NCBI GenBank assembly: GCA_026392845.1
Contig: JAPLBJ010000017.1
Span: forward strand, 1-64,000
DNA length: 64,000 bases
Origin: Actinomycetota bacterium
GTDB lineage: Bacteria; Actinomycetota; Actinomycetes; Nanopelagicales; Nanopelagicaceae
Reading direction: 5' to 3'
The notes under the pieces were generated by a model. That model was not told the DNA's origin and made no database searches. It saw only the letters and a program-made list of their open reading frames with translations. Shown here one piece after another: positions 50,823-61,531 of this stretch. How positions within the stretch are numbered: position 1 is the stretch's first letter; every line of letters begins with the position of its first letter. The translations under genes and the position numbers were made by a program.

Positions 50823-51752
50823 TTAGTGGTGCGAGAGAAATTTTTCAGCATCAAGGGCTGCCTGACAGCCTGATCCTGCAGCAGTAATTGCCTGTCGATA
50901 GGTGTGATCAACCAAATCTCCACACGCAAAAACTCCTGGCAGATTTGTACGCGTTGATCTTCCTTCAACTTTCACATAGCCCTCACCATCGAGATCTATC
51001 TGAGTGGTTATTAGTTCACTACGAGGAATATGTCCGATAGCAACAAAGAGACCGGTGAAATCACGAGTACTCACTGATCCATCTAGAGTGTTTCGTAACT
51101 GAAGTGCTTCTACTTTTTCGGCGCCGAGAACATCAGTGACTTCTGTATTCCATAAAAATTCAATCTTCGGATTTGCGTGCGCGCGATCAGCCATAATTTT
51201 TGAAGCGCGCAAAGAGTCGCGACGATGAATCAAAACAACTTTATCTGCAAATTTTGTTAGAAAAGTAGCTTCTTCTATTGCAGAGTCACCACCGCCGACA
51301 ACAGCAATTGTTTGATTGCGAAAGAAGAAACCATCACATGTGGCACACCATGAAACACCGCGCCCAGATAACCTTTTTTCATTTACTAATCCGATTTCAC
51401 GATAGGCAGAACCCATCGCCAAAATTACAGATTTTGCTTTTATAGTATTTCCGGATCCATCTTTTAGAACTTTGATATCGCCAGAGAGATCCATTTCAAC
51501 AATATCGTCGGTGACAAGTTCACTACCAAAACGTGCAGCTTGTTTGCGCATTGAATCCATAAGATCAGGACCCATCACACCATCAACAAAACCAGGAAAA
51601 TTTTCAACCTCAGTTGTATTCATAAGCGCCCCACCTGCGGTGACCGAGCCTTCATAAATCAGTGGTGATAGTTGCGCGCGTGAAGCATAAATTGCTGCCG
51701 TGTATCCAGCAGGTCCAGAACCAACAATGACAACTTCTCTAACATCACTCAT
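50823..51752 (-). CDS. trxB: thioredoxin-disulfide reductase
   Basis: [48 protein letters not shown]. Confidence 0.97.
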   Translation of the reverse strand: MSDVREVVIVGSGPAGYTAAIYASRAQLSPLIYEGSVTAGGALMNTTEVENFPGFVDGVMGPDLMDSMRKQAARFGSELVTDDIVEMDLSGDIKVLKDGSGNTIKAKSVILAMGSAYREIGLVNEKRLSGRGVSWCATCDGFFFRNQTIAVVGGGDSAIEEATFLTKFADKVVLIHRRDSLRASKIMADRAHANPKIEFLWNTEVTDVLGAEKVEALQLRNTLDGSVSTRDFTGLFVAIGHIPRSELITTQIDLDGEGYVKVEGRSTRTNLPGVFACGDLVDHTYRQAITAAGSGCQAALDAEKFLSHH

Positions 51753-51782
51753 ATATTCACCATAACCCTAATTTATCTCCTT

Positions 51783-53420
51783 TTATTCCACGCTCTTGTT
51801 GCGACCCATAAATGAGGCGACCAACTCTTTACCCATTGAAACCTCTTCAATACGCAGCAATCGAGCAGTGAAGAAGAAACCAATAAAACTAATAACCATC
51901 ACAAAAAGTAGTTCTAGCGCTCGTATTCCAGAGGAACTATTTGCACCTACCCAATCAAAATAGATCGAGATTGCAAAGAGAGGGACCATTGCAATTAGTG
52001 AGGCAAGTAATAAGCGAAAATGTTGTGGCGCAAAATCTCGCAGCGCTAGTTTCCCAATATGGCGCTTGAGAAGAAAGAGTGTGATGAAGAGCCCAACCAA
52101 ATAGCTAATTGAGAAAGCTGCACCTAATCCCACGGTTACCCATTTGTTTTGAAGAGTTGATAAAAATAAATAAGAGAGCCCAACCGAAATAACGTTTATG
52201 ACAAGGATTGAGCTCACCTGAGTGCGGGTATCTTCAAAGGCGTTGAACCCTCGTATTAAAATTAAGTTGATAGAAAATGCAACAAGTCCAAAACTAAGAG
52301 CGGATAAGACGTAACCGATATAGCGAGAATCGTCTGATCCGATACCAAAAAATAGCACCTCTGTAATTAGTGGACCGAATAACAATAATGCAACTGCGCT
52401 GGGCACAGTTATTACGCCGACCATGCGAATAGCACGCACCAATTGTTCACGAACTTCATCTACCTTTTTATCTATAGCAAGGCGCGATAGATGTGGAAGC
52501 ATTGCAGTAACTATAGAAATTGTGACAATTGAATATGGCAATAACATGATGAGGTATGCATTACTAAACGGTGTGACTCCAACACCCGTTGTTATGCCAT
52601 CTTTTGCACTTCGAACAGCAGCGCTAGTTGCAACATTGACAGTTACCAAATAACCAACTTGTGAGATAAATACATAAAGTAGCGTCCAGCCAGCTAACGT
52701 AAATGACTTTCCTAATCCTTGAATCCCCCACATGGGACGAATGCGAATTCCAGATCTATAAACAACAGGAATGAGAATCAGCGCTTGTACAACTATTGCA
52801 AAAGTTGTGCCCCAACCCAGTATTTGTATTTGCGCATCTGTAATTGTTGCAACAGTGAGTGCAGGTGAGTAATAAAGTACTGCTCCAAATATTACAATTC
52901 CAACAATATTATTAGCTATTGGCGCCCACATAAGAGGGCCAAATGAGCCACGTGAATTAGCCACTTGGCCTAACATTGTAAATAAACCCAAGAAGAAAAT
53001 TTGTGGCAAGCAATAACGAGTAAATGCGATTGCGATATCGCGCTCATGTTCAAAGCCAGAGGTAAAGAACTCGGGTGCATATAAACGAACCAAAAACGGA
53101 GCAAAAATTACACCAATAGCAACCAGAGCTAACAAAATAATTGAAATGGTAGTAACTAAACGTGAAGCAAATGCGTGACCACCATCTTCATCATTGAACG
53201 AGCGCACAAGTTGTGGAACAAAGATTGCTGTTAGAGCGCCACCAACTAATAAGTTATAAAGAATATTTGGCATTGTATTCGCGACGTTGTACGTATCGGC
53301 CAAAAGCGCCGTACCCAATACAGCCACAATAAGTAAACCGCGAATAAATCCTGTTATACGGGAGAGAATTGTTCCGACCGCCATGATGCCCGATGCGCGA
53401 TAAAGGTCCTGAGATTTCAC
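51783..53420 (-). CDS. murJ: lipid II flippase MurJ
   Basis: MVF/MurJ family multi-TM protein; GTG start at 53420 overlapping the upstream TGA is preferred to the longer ORF start at 53501. Confidence 0.88.
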   Translation of the reverse strand: MKSQDLYRASGIMAVGTILSRITGFIRGLLIVAVLGTALLADTYNVANTMPNILYNLLVGGALTAIFVPQLVRSFNDEDGGHAFASRLVTTISIILLALVAIGVIFAPFLVRLYAPEFFTSGFEHERDIAIAFTRYCLPQIFFLGLFTMLGQVANSRGSFGPLMWAPIANNIVGIVIFGAVLYYSPALTVATITDAQIQILGWGTTFAIVVQALILIPVVYRSGIRIRPMWGIQGLGKSFTLAGWTLLYVFISQVGYLVTVNVATSAAVRSAKDGITTGVGVTPFSNAYLIMLLPYSIVTISIVTAMLPHLSRLAIDKKVDEVREQLVRAIRMVGVITVPSAVALLLFGPLITEVLFFGIGSDDSRYIGYVLSALSFGLVAFSINLILIRGFNAFEDTRTQVSSILVINVISVGLSYLFLSTLQNKWVTVGLGAAFSISYLVGLFITLFLLKRHIGKLALRDFAPQHFRLLLASLIAMVPLFAISIYFDWVGANSSSGIRALELLFVMVISFIGFFFTARLLRIEEVSMGKELVASFMGRNKSVE

Positions 53421-54526
53421 TTCTTTGACCTCCGAATTCTTCGAACGCTTTGTGCGACAGCTGCAAGGAAGAGAATAATCGCTGCTCCAGTTGTAAACCA
53501 CGCTACTCGCGTATCAATGACTGTGAGATTTAGCGAGAGCATTGCTGGCTCGCCAACATTATTACCTTTGCTATCTGTTAGTTGAGCTTCAATGGTGGTG
53601 TTTCCAGGTGCAACGACACTGACATCCATCGACAATTGTAATTTTGAATTTGCAGCAATTGTAATGTCGCGAATATTTGGTGTGTAAGCCTTGAAATTAT
53701 CGGGTGTGAGCCACAGATCTAGAGTGATAGGCACAGGATATTTATTAGTGATGGTGACAGGAACTTTTACTTCTGCAGATGTAAGTCTGTATTTACCCTC
53801 GTTAACGCTTATTTTACCAACTTCATTCTTTACAGTTTTTGTTGCTTGTAAAGAAAAATAATTACGATTTTCACGATTGAGAGAAGGTGATAAAAGAATC
53901 GCCAATTTTGCTCGAAGTGCTTTCAATTCAGCATCATCGACAACCCTAGATAACTCTGTAAGACGTTGCCTATTTTTGGTATAGCTAACTTTTTGCAAAT
54001 TACTCAAGCGAGATACTGCTTTTGTAGGAGTAAAACTTGGACGGGTTGAAACCAAACGGATCAAATTCTTACTAAGGGATTCATTGCCATATGAAAAATA
54101 CATTTTGAGTTCGCTAGGCGCTAATCGCTTAGCGAGCTTTATATCTGGGTTTCCATAAGCAAGGGCAACGACTTGGTTGCGAGAAGTTACATATCGCAAT
54201 TGTGTAATCCAACTAAGGGCAATATCACTTCCGACGCCAGGATCCTCGTTTACTAACGAATACTTATTGGTCATCGCAACCACTTCATCAACCAGAGCGG
54301 GATCAATAATCCATGTTCGATTAGTTTTTATCGGCACATAAACAAGTGCTCCAAGTCGCCCTGTTGGTGACAAACTTTGTGCCAATAAGTCATCCCTAAA
54401 AAAGCCATCAAAATTTCTATGGGTAACTTCTGTTACTACAACAAATTCATTTTCAATAGCTGTAGCGGGAGGTATGGAGATTGCAACAATCAAAATTGTC
54501 GCTAGAAAAGTCAGAAACTTTTTCAT
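53417..54526 (-). CDS. secreted/membrane protein, DUF6049-like
   Basis: Signal peptide, beta-rich ectodomain, C-terminal TM; sits between a NUDIX gene and murJ as DUF6049 proteins do in actinobacteria. Confidence 0.7.
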   Translation of the reverse strand: MKKFLTFLATILIVAISIPPATAIENEFVVVTEVTHRNFDGFFRDDLLAQSLSPTGRLGALVYVPIKTNRTWIIDPALVDEVVAMTNKYSLVNEDPGVGSDIALSWITQLRYVTSRNQVVALAYGNPDIKLAKRLAPSELKMYFSYGNESLSKNLIRLVSTRPSFTPTKAVSRLSNLQKVSYTKNRQRLTELSRVVDDAELKALRAKLAILLSPSLNRENRNYFSLQATKTVKNEVGKISVNEGKYRLTSAEVKVPVTITNKYPVPITLDLWLTPDNFKAYTPNIRDITIAANSKLQLSMDVSVVAPGNTTIEAQLTDSKGNNVGEPAMLSLNLTVIDTRVAWFTTGAAIILFLAAVAQSVRRIRRSKK

Positions 54527-55110
54527 AAAACTAATTCCCCACTACGGGCAATCAATTTCTTTTCATCGGGATAAGCTAGCTTCTCTACAATTTCTGTTAG
54601 CGGAAACCATGCGACCTCATCAACTTCAGTGATTTGTGCTTGTAGCGATCCACCAACTTCGCGGAAAAGAAAATGATGTACAGTTTTATGAATTCTTTTC
54701 CCGCCAGCCATGAACCAAAAATCAATAACACCTAATGATTTTGCAATCTCTGAAGTAATCCCAGTTTCCTCTGCAACCTCACGAATTGCGGCTTCTTCTG
54801 GCGATTCACCTTCTTCTATATGTCCCTTTGGTAGCGACCACAACAAGCGAGTTCCGGTGACATCTTTGTGATCAAAGCGCCCAATAAGTAGGCCTAATTT
54901 TCCCGTGGCGTCGATAACTAAACCACCAGCACTAACTTCATCTACACGCTTGGCATACGGTTTTGCGGCGCTCTTCTTTGCACTTTTAGGCGCGCTAGTG
55001 CTTTCTGCGCTTGTCGTACTCTCACTACTTTGGGGGCTGCGATGTGCGGGCTTTCGTCGCCTGCGTTTTTTCTTCGTGCCTTCGCTGCCCGCACCAGGTG
55101 CCGGGATCAT
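54523..55110 (-). CDS. NUDIX hydrolase
   Basis: GHIEEGESPEEAAIREVAEETGI NUDIX box; Ser/Ala/Lys-rich N-terminal extension. Confidence 0.93.
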   Translation of the reverse strand: MIPAPGAGSEGTKKKRRRRKPAHRSPQSSESTTSAESTSAPKSAKKSAAKPYAKRVDEVSAGGLVIDATGKLGLLIGRFDHKDVTGTRLLWSLPKGHIEEGESPEEAAIREVAEETGITSEIAKSLGVIDFWFMAGGKRIHKTVHHFLFREVGGSLQAQITEVDEVAWFPLTEIVEKLAYPDEKKLIARSGELVL

Positions 55111-55142
55111 GAAGCAAGGGTACTGCTCTAGCCTTATCTATT

Positions 55143-56573
55143 GTGAAGAGTGCATTAGGAGCCGCAGGCGAGTTAGCCATCCGCTCCCTCATCGAGAAGG
55201 CGCCATTGGCGAGCTCACTCGCACAAGCATTTTCAGCAAAGGGTTACACACTCGCATTGGTTGGCGGCCCAGTTCGCGATGCGATTTTAGGGCGCCTCGG
55301 TAACGATCTTGATTTCACAACGAACGCAAAACCTGAAGAGAGTAAAAAAATATTGCATGGGTGGGCAGAACATGTGTGGGATACAGGAATTGCATTTGGA
55401 ACTGTTGCCGGAAAATTAGGAGATACAACAGTTGAGGTAACTACATACCGCAGCGATGTTTATGAAAAAGATTCACGCAAACCAGAAGTTTCTTATGGTG
55501 AAACCATCGAAGGAGATTTATCGCGAAGAGATTTTCGTGTCAATTCCATGGCGCTCGAACTCACTGGTCCGACACCAGAATTTATAGATCCTTTTGACGG
55601 TTTGAGTGATCTCACTAAAAAAATTCTACAAACTCCAGGAAAACCAGAAGATTCTTTCTCCGATGATCCATTGCGCATGTTGCGTGCTGCACGATTTGCA
55701 AGTCAACTTAATTTTGAAATTGCACCAAATGTTTTAGTTGCGATGAAAGAAATGGCATCTCGACTCAGCATAATCTCTGCGGAAAGAATCAGAGAGGAGC
55801 TATCTAAGATTCTTATGTCACAAAATCCAAGACTAGGAATAACAATTCTTGTTGATACTGGACTTGCAGAAATAGTTCTCCCTGAGATTCCGAAACTGCG
55901 TTTAGAGGTAGATGAGCATCATCACCATAAGGATGTTTACGAACATTCGATAACTGTTTTGGAACAGGCAATAGAGCACGAAGATCGTCTCGGTGGACCT
56001 AATCTTGTAATTCGCCTTGCTGCGCTGTTACACGATATTGGAAAACCGAAAACTCGAAACCTTATTGAAGGCGGCGGAGTCTCATTTCATCACCACGAAG
56101 TTGTTGGAGCGCGCCTTGCCAAAAAACGCTTACAGGAGCTTCGTTTTGATGGGCACACAGTTGAAGAGGTAGAAACACTCATTGCGCTACATCTGCGTTT
56201 TCATGGATATGGCGATGGTGAATGGAGTGACTCGGCAGTGCGACGCTACGTTCGCGATGCAGGAGATTTATTAGTACACCTTCACGTTCTAACTCGCGCT
56301 GATTGCACAACACGTAACAAAACTAAAGCTGCTCGATTAGCTGCAACGTATGACAGCTTAGAAGCGCGTATTGCTGTTTTGATGGAGCAAGAAGAATTAT
56401 CAAAGATCCGCCCAGATTTAGATGGTGCACAAGTTATGGAAATTCTTGATCTCAAGCCATCGCGAGCAGTTGGTCAAGCGATGGATTTCCTTATGGAATT
56501 ACGTTTAGAGCGTGGGCAACTCGGAGCCGAAGTTGCGAGAGAAGAGTTACTAAAGTGGTGGCGCACTAGGTAA
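55143..56573 (+). CDS. CCA tRNA nucleotidyltransferase
   Basis: GTG start; LVGGPVRDAILGRLGNDLDFTTNA, RRDFRVNSMAL, HD motif LLHDIGKPKT. Confidence 0.95.
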   Translation: MKSALGAAGELAIRSLIEKAPLASSLAQAFSAKGYTLALVGGPVRDAILGRLGNDLDFTTNAKPEESKKILHGWAEHVWDTGIAFGTVAGKLGDTTVEVTTYRSDVYEKDSRKPEVSYGETIEGDLSRRDFRVNSMALELTGPTPEFIDPFDGLSDLTKKILQTPGKPEDSFSDDPLRMLRAARFASQLNFEIAPNVLVAMKEMASRLSIISAERIREELSKILMSQNPRLGITILVDTGLAEIVLPEIPKLRLEVDEHHHHKDVYEHSITVLEQAIEHEDRLGGPNLVIRLAALLHDIGKPKTRNLIEGGGVSFHHHEVVGARLAKKRLQELRFDGHTVEEVETLIALHLRFHGYGDGEWSDSAVRRYVRDAGDLLVHLHVLTRADCTTRNKTKAARLAATYDSLEARIAVLMEQEELSKIRPDLDGAQVMEILDLKPSRAVGQAMDFLMELRLERGQLGAEVAREELLKWWRTR

Positions 56574-57837
56574 GTTGCATGAATTTAGACGGGCGTAACA
56601 GTCGTACTGCTCCAAGATAATATGCAAGAGTTACAAGAAGTGGTACCACTGCAGAGACACCTGAAACAGGGAGTAACAGGGCAGCAATAAGTGCACCTGA
56701 AACAATTGCACCATTGACAATCACATCGTAGAGCGCAAAAACGCGACCCCTAAAGTAATCATCAATTTTTGATTGTACGAGTGCATCATTAGTAACTTTC
56801 AGATTCTGTCCGCAAAATGCCGTAAAGAACGCGGTTACAATAAGTGTTACTTGACTTTGATGCACAGCTAAAACAATTGGGAAAAAAGCACTTGCAAATA
56901 GAGATAGTCGCATCCATCGATGTCGTCCAAAACGAGCAACTCCGTATGGCGCAAGAAATGCTCCTAAAGTAAGGCCAACGCCTGCAAAACTGAGAGCAAA
57001 ACCAAATCCGGCAAGACCTTCCTCTGGTTTATTGGGATCATTAAAAGTATTTCTCTCTAGTAAAAGCGCTGTCAATGTAAGAGCAGTAAGCCCACCTCTA
57101 TGTATTGCCGTTGCTGCAATTCCACGAGCCGCATCGGTATGTTCTTGGAGAAACCCAAGCCCTTCGCGCATATCACGAATACCATTCATAAAACTCGCAA
57201 CTGCTCGCTCATGTGAAAGAGGACCAATTTCACTTTTATTTAGACGTGTTGTTAGTAAAGCAGCAGTCAAGTAACCAATTGCTGCAATAAGAATAAGTAA
57301 AGAATCTGCATGGTTTGCAATAGTAAAGGAATCAACTAAAGAGCGAACGCCAACACCAATGCCACCACCTATAACAACAAGTACCGATCCACCAGTTACT
57401 GCAATTGCATTCGCAGAAATTAGTGAGCGTGGTTCGATAAGTAAAGGTAAACCAGCAGATAGTCCAGCAAGAATGAGTCGGTTGATTCCAAATGCAATGA
57501 GCACAAATACCGTTAACTCAATTCCAGTTTTTCCACTAAAAATAAGTAAGGAAACAATTGATAAATTAATTGCCCGCGCCATATTAGAAAAGAAAAGCGC
57601 ACGTTGTCTAGAAACGCGATCCAATATTGTCCCCACAAAAGGACCAACAACTGAATAAGGTAAAAGAACAACAGCAAAACCAAGTGCGGCACTTAATGCA
57701 TTTGCTTGGCGTTCGGGCGAGAAAAGTACAAAAGAAGCCAACGCACTTTGAAAAAGCCCATCAGTTATTTGCCCGCTCCAACGAACGGCAAGTAAACGCG
57801 AGAGCCGAGGATGGCGCAGAAGTGCCCAGAAACTCAT
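56566..57837 (-). CDS. MFS transporter
   Basis: About 12 hydrophobic segments; VVLLPYSVVGPFVGTILDRVSRQRALFFSN. Confidence 0.85.
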   Translation of the reverse strand: MSFWALLRHPRLSRLLAVRWSGQITDGLFQSALASFVLFSPERQANALSAALGFAVVLLPYSVVGPFVGTILDRVSRQRALFFSNMARAINLSIVSLLIFSGKTGIELTVFVLIAFGINRLILAGLSAGLPLLIEPRSLISANAIAVTGGSVLVVIGGGIGVGVRSLVDSFTIANHADSLLILIAAIGYLTAALLTTRLNKSEIGPLSHERAVASFMNGIRDMREGLGFLQEHTDAARGIAATAIHRGGLTALTLTALLLERNTFNDPNKPEEGLAGFGFALSFAGVGLTLGAFLAPYGVARFGRHRWMRLSLFASAFFPIVLAVHQSQVTLIVTAFFTAFCGQNLKVTNDALVQSKIDDYFRGRVFALYDVIVNGAIVSGALIAALLLPVSGVSAVVPLLVTLAYYLGAVRLLRPSKFMQLT

Positions 57838-57880
57838 AGGAGAAGCGTAGTAAGAAAGAAGCGATTATTCTTTACTCCTT

Positions 57881-58294
57881 ATGAAATCCCTCCGCTCCTA
57901 TATCGACTATTCACTCGATAAGCGCGCGACCTTACTGGCACTTTTTCGTGGCGCCGTAGATGCGTGTGATGCAGATCCATACTTGATGCGTGCAGCGAAG
58001 TTTCATGGCGAGAAAGTAAATAGAAACTGTCCAGTATGTAAAAAACTATCTTTAGTAGAACTTAGATACACATTCGGTGATCAGTTAGGTCAATACTCAG
58101 GGCGAATCAAAACCCCAGAAGAGTTAGCTGCAATGGAATGTGAGTTCGGGGAATTTCGCGTCTATATTGTTGAAGTTTGCCGAGATTGTTCTTGGAATCA
58201 CCTGTGTGCCTCCTTTGTTCTAGGTGATGGTGTTGAGCGCAAGGCACCCCGTCGAGTACGCACCTTGGAAGATGACGATTGGGTGAAGGGGTAA
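57881..58294 (+). CDS. DUF5318 family protein
   Basis: CPVCKK zinc-finger-like protein with VEVCRDCSWNHL, upstream of a class A PBP as in other actinobacteria. Confidence 0.75.
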   Translation: MKSLRSYIDYSLDKRATLLALFRGAVDACDADPYLMRAAKFHGEKVNRNCPVCKKLSLVELRYTFGDQLGQYSGRIKTPEELAAMECEFGEFRVYIVEVCRDCSWNHLCASFVLGDGVERKAPRRVRTLEDDDWVKG

Positions 58295-58303
58295 CCTTTA
58301 CAA

Positions 58304-60211
58304 ATGCTGCGCAAATTTCTAATCAGATCAGCCATCTTTATTGGCGGTTTTGGATTTATTGCCGCTGCAACACTTTTTGCTCTTGCCTATTTCACCGTTT
58401 CAATTCCAGATCCAAATGCTTATGTAAATAGTCAATCAACAATTATTCAATATTCCAATGGCGCTGAAATCGGGCGAGTGGGAACTCAGAATCGCCAAAT
58501 CGTTCCACTTGCAAAAATTCCACTCAATGTACGTCATGCTGTATTAGCTGCTGAAGATCGCAACTTCTATTCCAATCGTGCATTTAGCGCAACAGGAATT
58601 GCACGAGCAGTATTCAATAATTTACGCGGTGGTTCACTACAAGGTGGATCAACAATTACACAGCAATATGCAAAAACAGCCTTTTTATCCCCCAGTCGAA
58701 CAATTCAAAGAAAAATCAAAGAATTAGTAATTGCAATCAAACTCGAGAACTCACTTAGCAAAGATCAAATTTTTGAAAATTACTTGAATACTATTTATTT
58801 TGGACGTGGTTCCTACGGTGTTATGACTGCTTCGCAACAGTATTTCAATCGCAATGTTGAACAACTTACAAATTCTCAAGCAGCCGTGATTGCGAGTATT
58901 TTGCGCTCACCTGGACTCTATGATCCTGCTTTCAAAAAAGGAAACGAAGAACGCCTGAAGGCCCGTTTTCAATATGTAATAAATGGAATGATTGATGCGA
59001 AGTGGCTGACTAAAGAAGATGCAGCCAAAATGAAATATCCAACAGTTGCACCACGCGCAACTTCGGGTTCACTCAGTGGTCCTAAAGGACATGTGATTGA
59101 AGCGGTACAAAAAGAATTAGCAAAACTGGGATTTTCTCAAGACCAACTATTAGTCGGCGGATTAGTTATTCGCACAACGATTGATCAGAAGGCACAGCAA
59201 TCTGCAATTGATGCAGTAAATAAGCTAACCCCCAAAGGTGCGCCAGAGAACTTACATATTGGCTTAGTTGCAATTAGGCCGGGTACAGGTGAAATTATTG
59301 CGCTTTACGGTGGCGCGGATTATCTAAAACGACAACTCAGCGATGCAACACAAGCGATTGCATTAGCAGGTTCCACCTTCAAACCATTTGCAATAATTGC
59401 AGGACTTGAAGCAGGTATTCCACTTACTTCAATGTGGAATGGTGATAGCCCACAAACATTTGATGATGCTGGAAAACCATATGAAGTCTCTAATTATGGC
59501 GATGAAGGCTGGGGCCAGATATCACTTATGGAGGCAACAAAGCACTCAGTAAATACAATCTTTGTTCCACTCGGAATCAAAGCCGGTCCTGACAATGTTG
59601 TTGACGTAGCACGTCGAGCTGGTATTCCAGAAAGTGTTGCGATGATGCCAACACCATCTGTTGTGTTAGGTGTTGCAAGCCCACACGTAATTGATGTTGC
59701 AAATGCATATGCAACATTTGCTGCGCAAGGAATTTACTCCAAACCATATTTAGTAGCCCAAGTCATAGGTTCAAATAAGGGAATTTTGTATGAAGGAAAA
59801 GCTCAAACTCAAGAAGTATTTAGTAAAGAAGTTATGGCTGACCTTACATATTCACTCAAAGGTGTAGTCAATGGCGGAACAGGATCAGCTGCCCTTGCAC
59901 TTGGCCGACCAGCTGCAGGCAAAACAGGTACTAGCCAACAAAATGCATCAGCATGGTTTAGTGCATATGTTCCACAACTTGCTGCTTCCGTTGCATTTTT
60001 TAGAGATAGCGCAAGTGAATCACTCAATGGCATTGGTGGTCTTACATCCGTAACAGGTGGAACATTCCCTGCACGTATCTGGACAGCATTTATGAAAGGT
60101 GCACTCAAGGGAGAACCAGTAATGGATTTCCCCGCCCCATCAAATATCGGAGGGCTAGATCCCATTGAAATGACTTCTGGTGGAGTTCAAACCATCAAGA
60201 AGAAGAAGTGA
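58304..60211 (+). CDS. class A penicillin-binding protein (transglycosylase/transpeptidase)
   Basis: EDRNFYSNRAFSATGIARA, GGSTITQQYAKTAFLS, AGSTFKPFA, KTGTSQQN. Confidence 0.95.
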   Translation: MLRKFLIRSAIFIGGFGFIAAATLFALAYFTVSIPDPNAYVNSQSTIIQYSNGAEIGRVGTQNRQIVPLAKIPLNVRHAVLAAEDRNFYSNRAFSATGIARAVFNNLRGGSLQGGSTITQQYAKTAFLSPSRTIQRKIKELVIAIKLENSLSKDQIFENYLNTIYFGRGSYGVMTASQQYFNRNVEQLTNSQAAVIASILRSPGLYDPAFKKGNEERLKARFQYVINGMIDAKWLTKEDAAKMKYPTVAPRATSGSLSGPKGHVIEAVQKELAKLGFSQDQLLVGGLVIRTTIDQKAQQSAIDAVNKLTPKGAPENLHIGLVAIRPGTGEIIALYGGADYLKRQLSDATQAIALAGSTFKPFAIIAGLEAGIPLTSMWNGDSPQTFDDAGKPYEVSNYGDEGWGQISLMEATKHSVNTIFVPLGIKAGPDNVVDVARRAGIPESVAMMPTPSVVLGVASPHVIDVANAYATFAAQGIYSKPYLVAQVIGSNKGILYEGKAQTQEVFSKEVMADLTYSLKGVVNGGTGSAALALGRPAAGKTGTSQQNASAWFSAYVPQLAASVAFFRDSASESLNGIGGLTSVTGGTFPARIWTAFMKGALKGEPVMDFPAPSNIGGLDPIEMTSGGVQTIKKKK

Positions 60212-60214
60212 CGC

Positions 60215-61432
60215 TTGCGCCCAACGGCTCGAGTCTTGGTCGCACTTGCGATTCTTGCTTCGCTTTTCTCTTTTATAAAATTTAGTCATTGCGAAGGTAA
60301 AAATTGGGCAACCCCCGATCAATATGTGCACGCTTGTTACTCAGATTTACCATCGCTATTTGGCGATCGCGAACTCAATAAACATAAATGGGCTTATCTA
60401 GGCACAGAAAAAGCAGTGGAATACCCAGTAATTACTGGTCTTGTCATGTATGCAACTGCATTGATAACACCGTCAAATTCGAATAGCGCTACAAATTATT
60501 TTCTAATCAATGCTTTCCTTATCGCCCTTCTATTTATATTTATAGTAGTTCTTATCGCACATATAAAACCAAATTATTGGTATCTACTTCCTGTTGCTCC
60601 GGCAATGATTGCATCGCTCTATATTAATTGGGATCTTTGGGCAATTACATCGATGCTAATCGCAATTTATTGGTTTGATAAAGAGAAATATAAATGGAGC
60701 GCACTTGCACTTGGTATTTCAATCTCGACAAAATTCATGCCAATATTTTTGTTACTACCAATATTTCTTATTCTCTGGCGCAAAAATAGAATTCGTGAAA
60801 TTGCGCAATACTCAGGAATTGTTATTGCATCATGGTTAGCAATAAATCTGCCAGTCGCTCTCACCACCACGCAAGGATGGTGGCGTTTCTATGATTTGAA
60901 TTTGTCACGTGGTGCTGATTGGGGGTCGCCATGGTTAGCATTTTCAATACTGGGAATAAATCTAGCAAATCTGAATTACCTGACAATTTTGGCGCTACTT
61001 GCAGGCCTGACGATAATTACACTAATCTTTTTTGAATTTTCTATAACCCCAAAACTTGCGCAAATGAGTTTTATTCTTCTTGCTGTAGTAATGATTGTAA
61101 GTAAGGTCTATTCACCACAATATGTTTTGTGGCTTACTCCTCTTGCAATTCTTGCCCTGAACAAAGAGAGCATTCATGCTTTTTGGATCTGGCAAGGTGG
61201 CGAAATTATTTATCACATTGCAATCTGGCAACATCTTGCAACGGTTACTGGAGCCACCTTCGGGCTGCCGGCCAAGGGGTACGCCCTTCTCACACTCTTG
61301 CGTATCGCCACGACCATCTATCTCATCGCCGTAATCGCCCGCATCGCCATCAGAAATTCACGCACAGATGAGACCCGTCCACACACCAGGCTCTTCGATT
61401 TTCTCTTTGAGGGCTCTTCAAGTTACCCTTAG
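60215..61432 (+). CDS. polyprenyl-linked mannosyltransferase-like membrane protein (GT87/DUF2029)
   Basis: Multi-TM 405 aa protein, TTG start, between ponA-like gene and rpsF as in other actinobacteria. Confidence 0.7.
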   Translation: MRPTARVLVALAILASLFSFIKFSHCEGKNWATPDQYVHACYSDLPSLFGDRELNKHKWAYLGTEKAVEYPVITGLVMYATALITPSNSNSATNYFLINAFLIALLFIFIVVLIAHIKPNYWYLLPVAPAMIASLYINWDLWAITSMLIAIYWFDKEKYKWSALALGISISTKFMPIFLLLPIFLILWRKNRIREIAQYSGIVIASWLAINLPVALTTTQGWWRFYDLNLSRGADWGSPWLAFSILGINLANLNYLTILALLAGLTIITLIFFEFSITPKLAQMSFILLAVVMIVSKVYSPQYVLWLTPLAILALNKESIHAFWIWQGGEIIYHIAIWQHLATVTGATFGLPAKGYALLTLLRIATTIYLIAVIARIAIRNSRTDETRPHTRLFDFLFEGSSSYP

Positions 61433-61440
61433 CCCTCCTC

Positions 61441-61462
61441 GAAGAACCCATATGGGTACTTC
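61441..61462. promoter_or_regulatory. 22-bp near-perfect palindrome GAAGAACCCATATGGGTACTTC
   Basis: Read directly; one mismatched pair. Confidence 0.6.
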
Positions 61463-61476
61463 AAGGAAGCACTAAC

Positions 61477-61520
61477 CCTCCTGTCACGGAAATACCGTGG
61501 CCGTCTTAGTCCAGAGGAGG
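61477..61520 (+). promoter_or_regulatory. candidate rpsF mRNA leader structure
   Basis: CCTCCT (61477-61482) complementary to the RBS AGGAGG (61515-61520), enclosing hairpin CACGG-AAATA-CCGTG (61485-61499). Confidence 0.45.
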
Positions 61521-61531
61521 TCGGGTTACGC

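Noticed and set aside
53421-53501. Extended N-terminus of murJ (MVYNWSSDYSLPCSCRTKRSKNSEVKE)
   Set aside because: Overlaps the DUF6049-like gene and is not MurJ-like; GTG at 53420 fits better.
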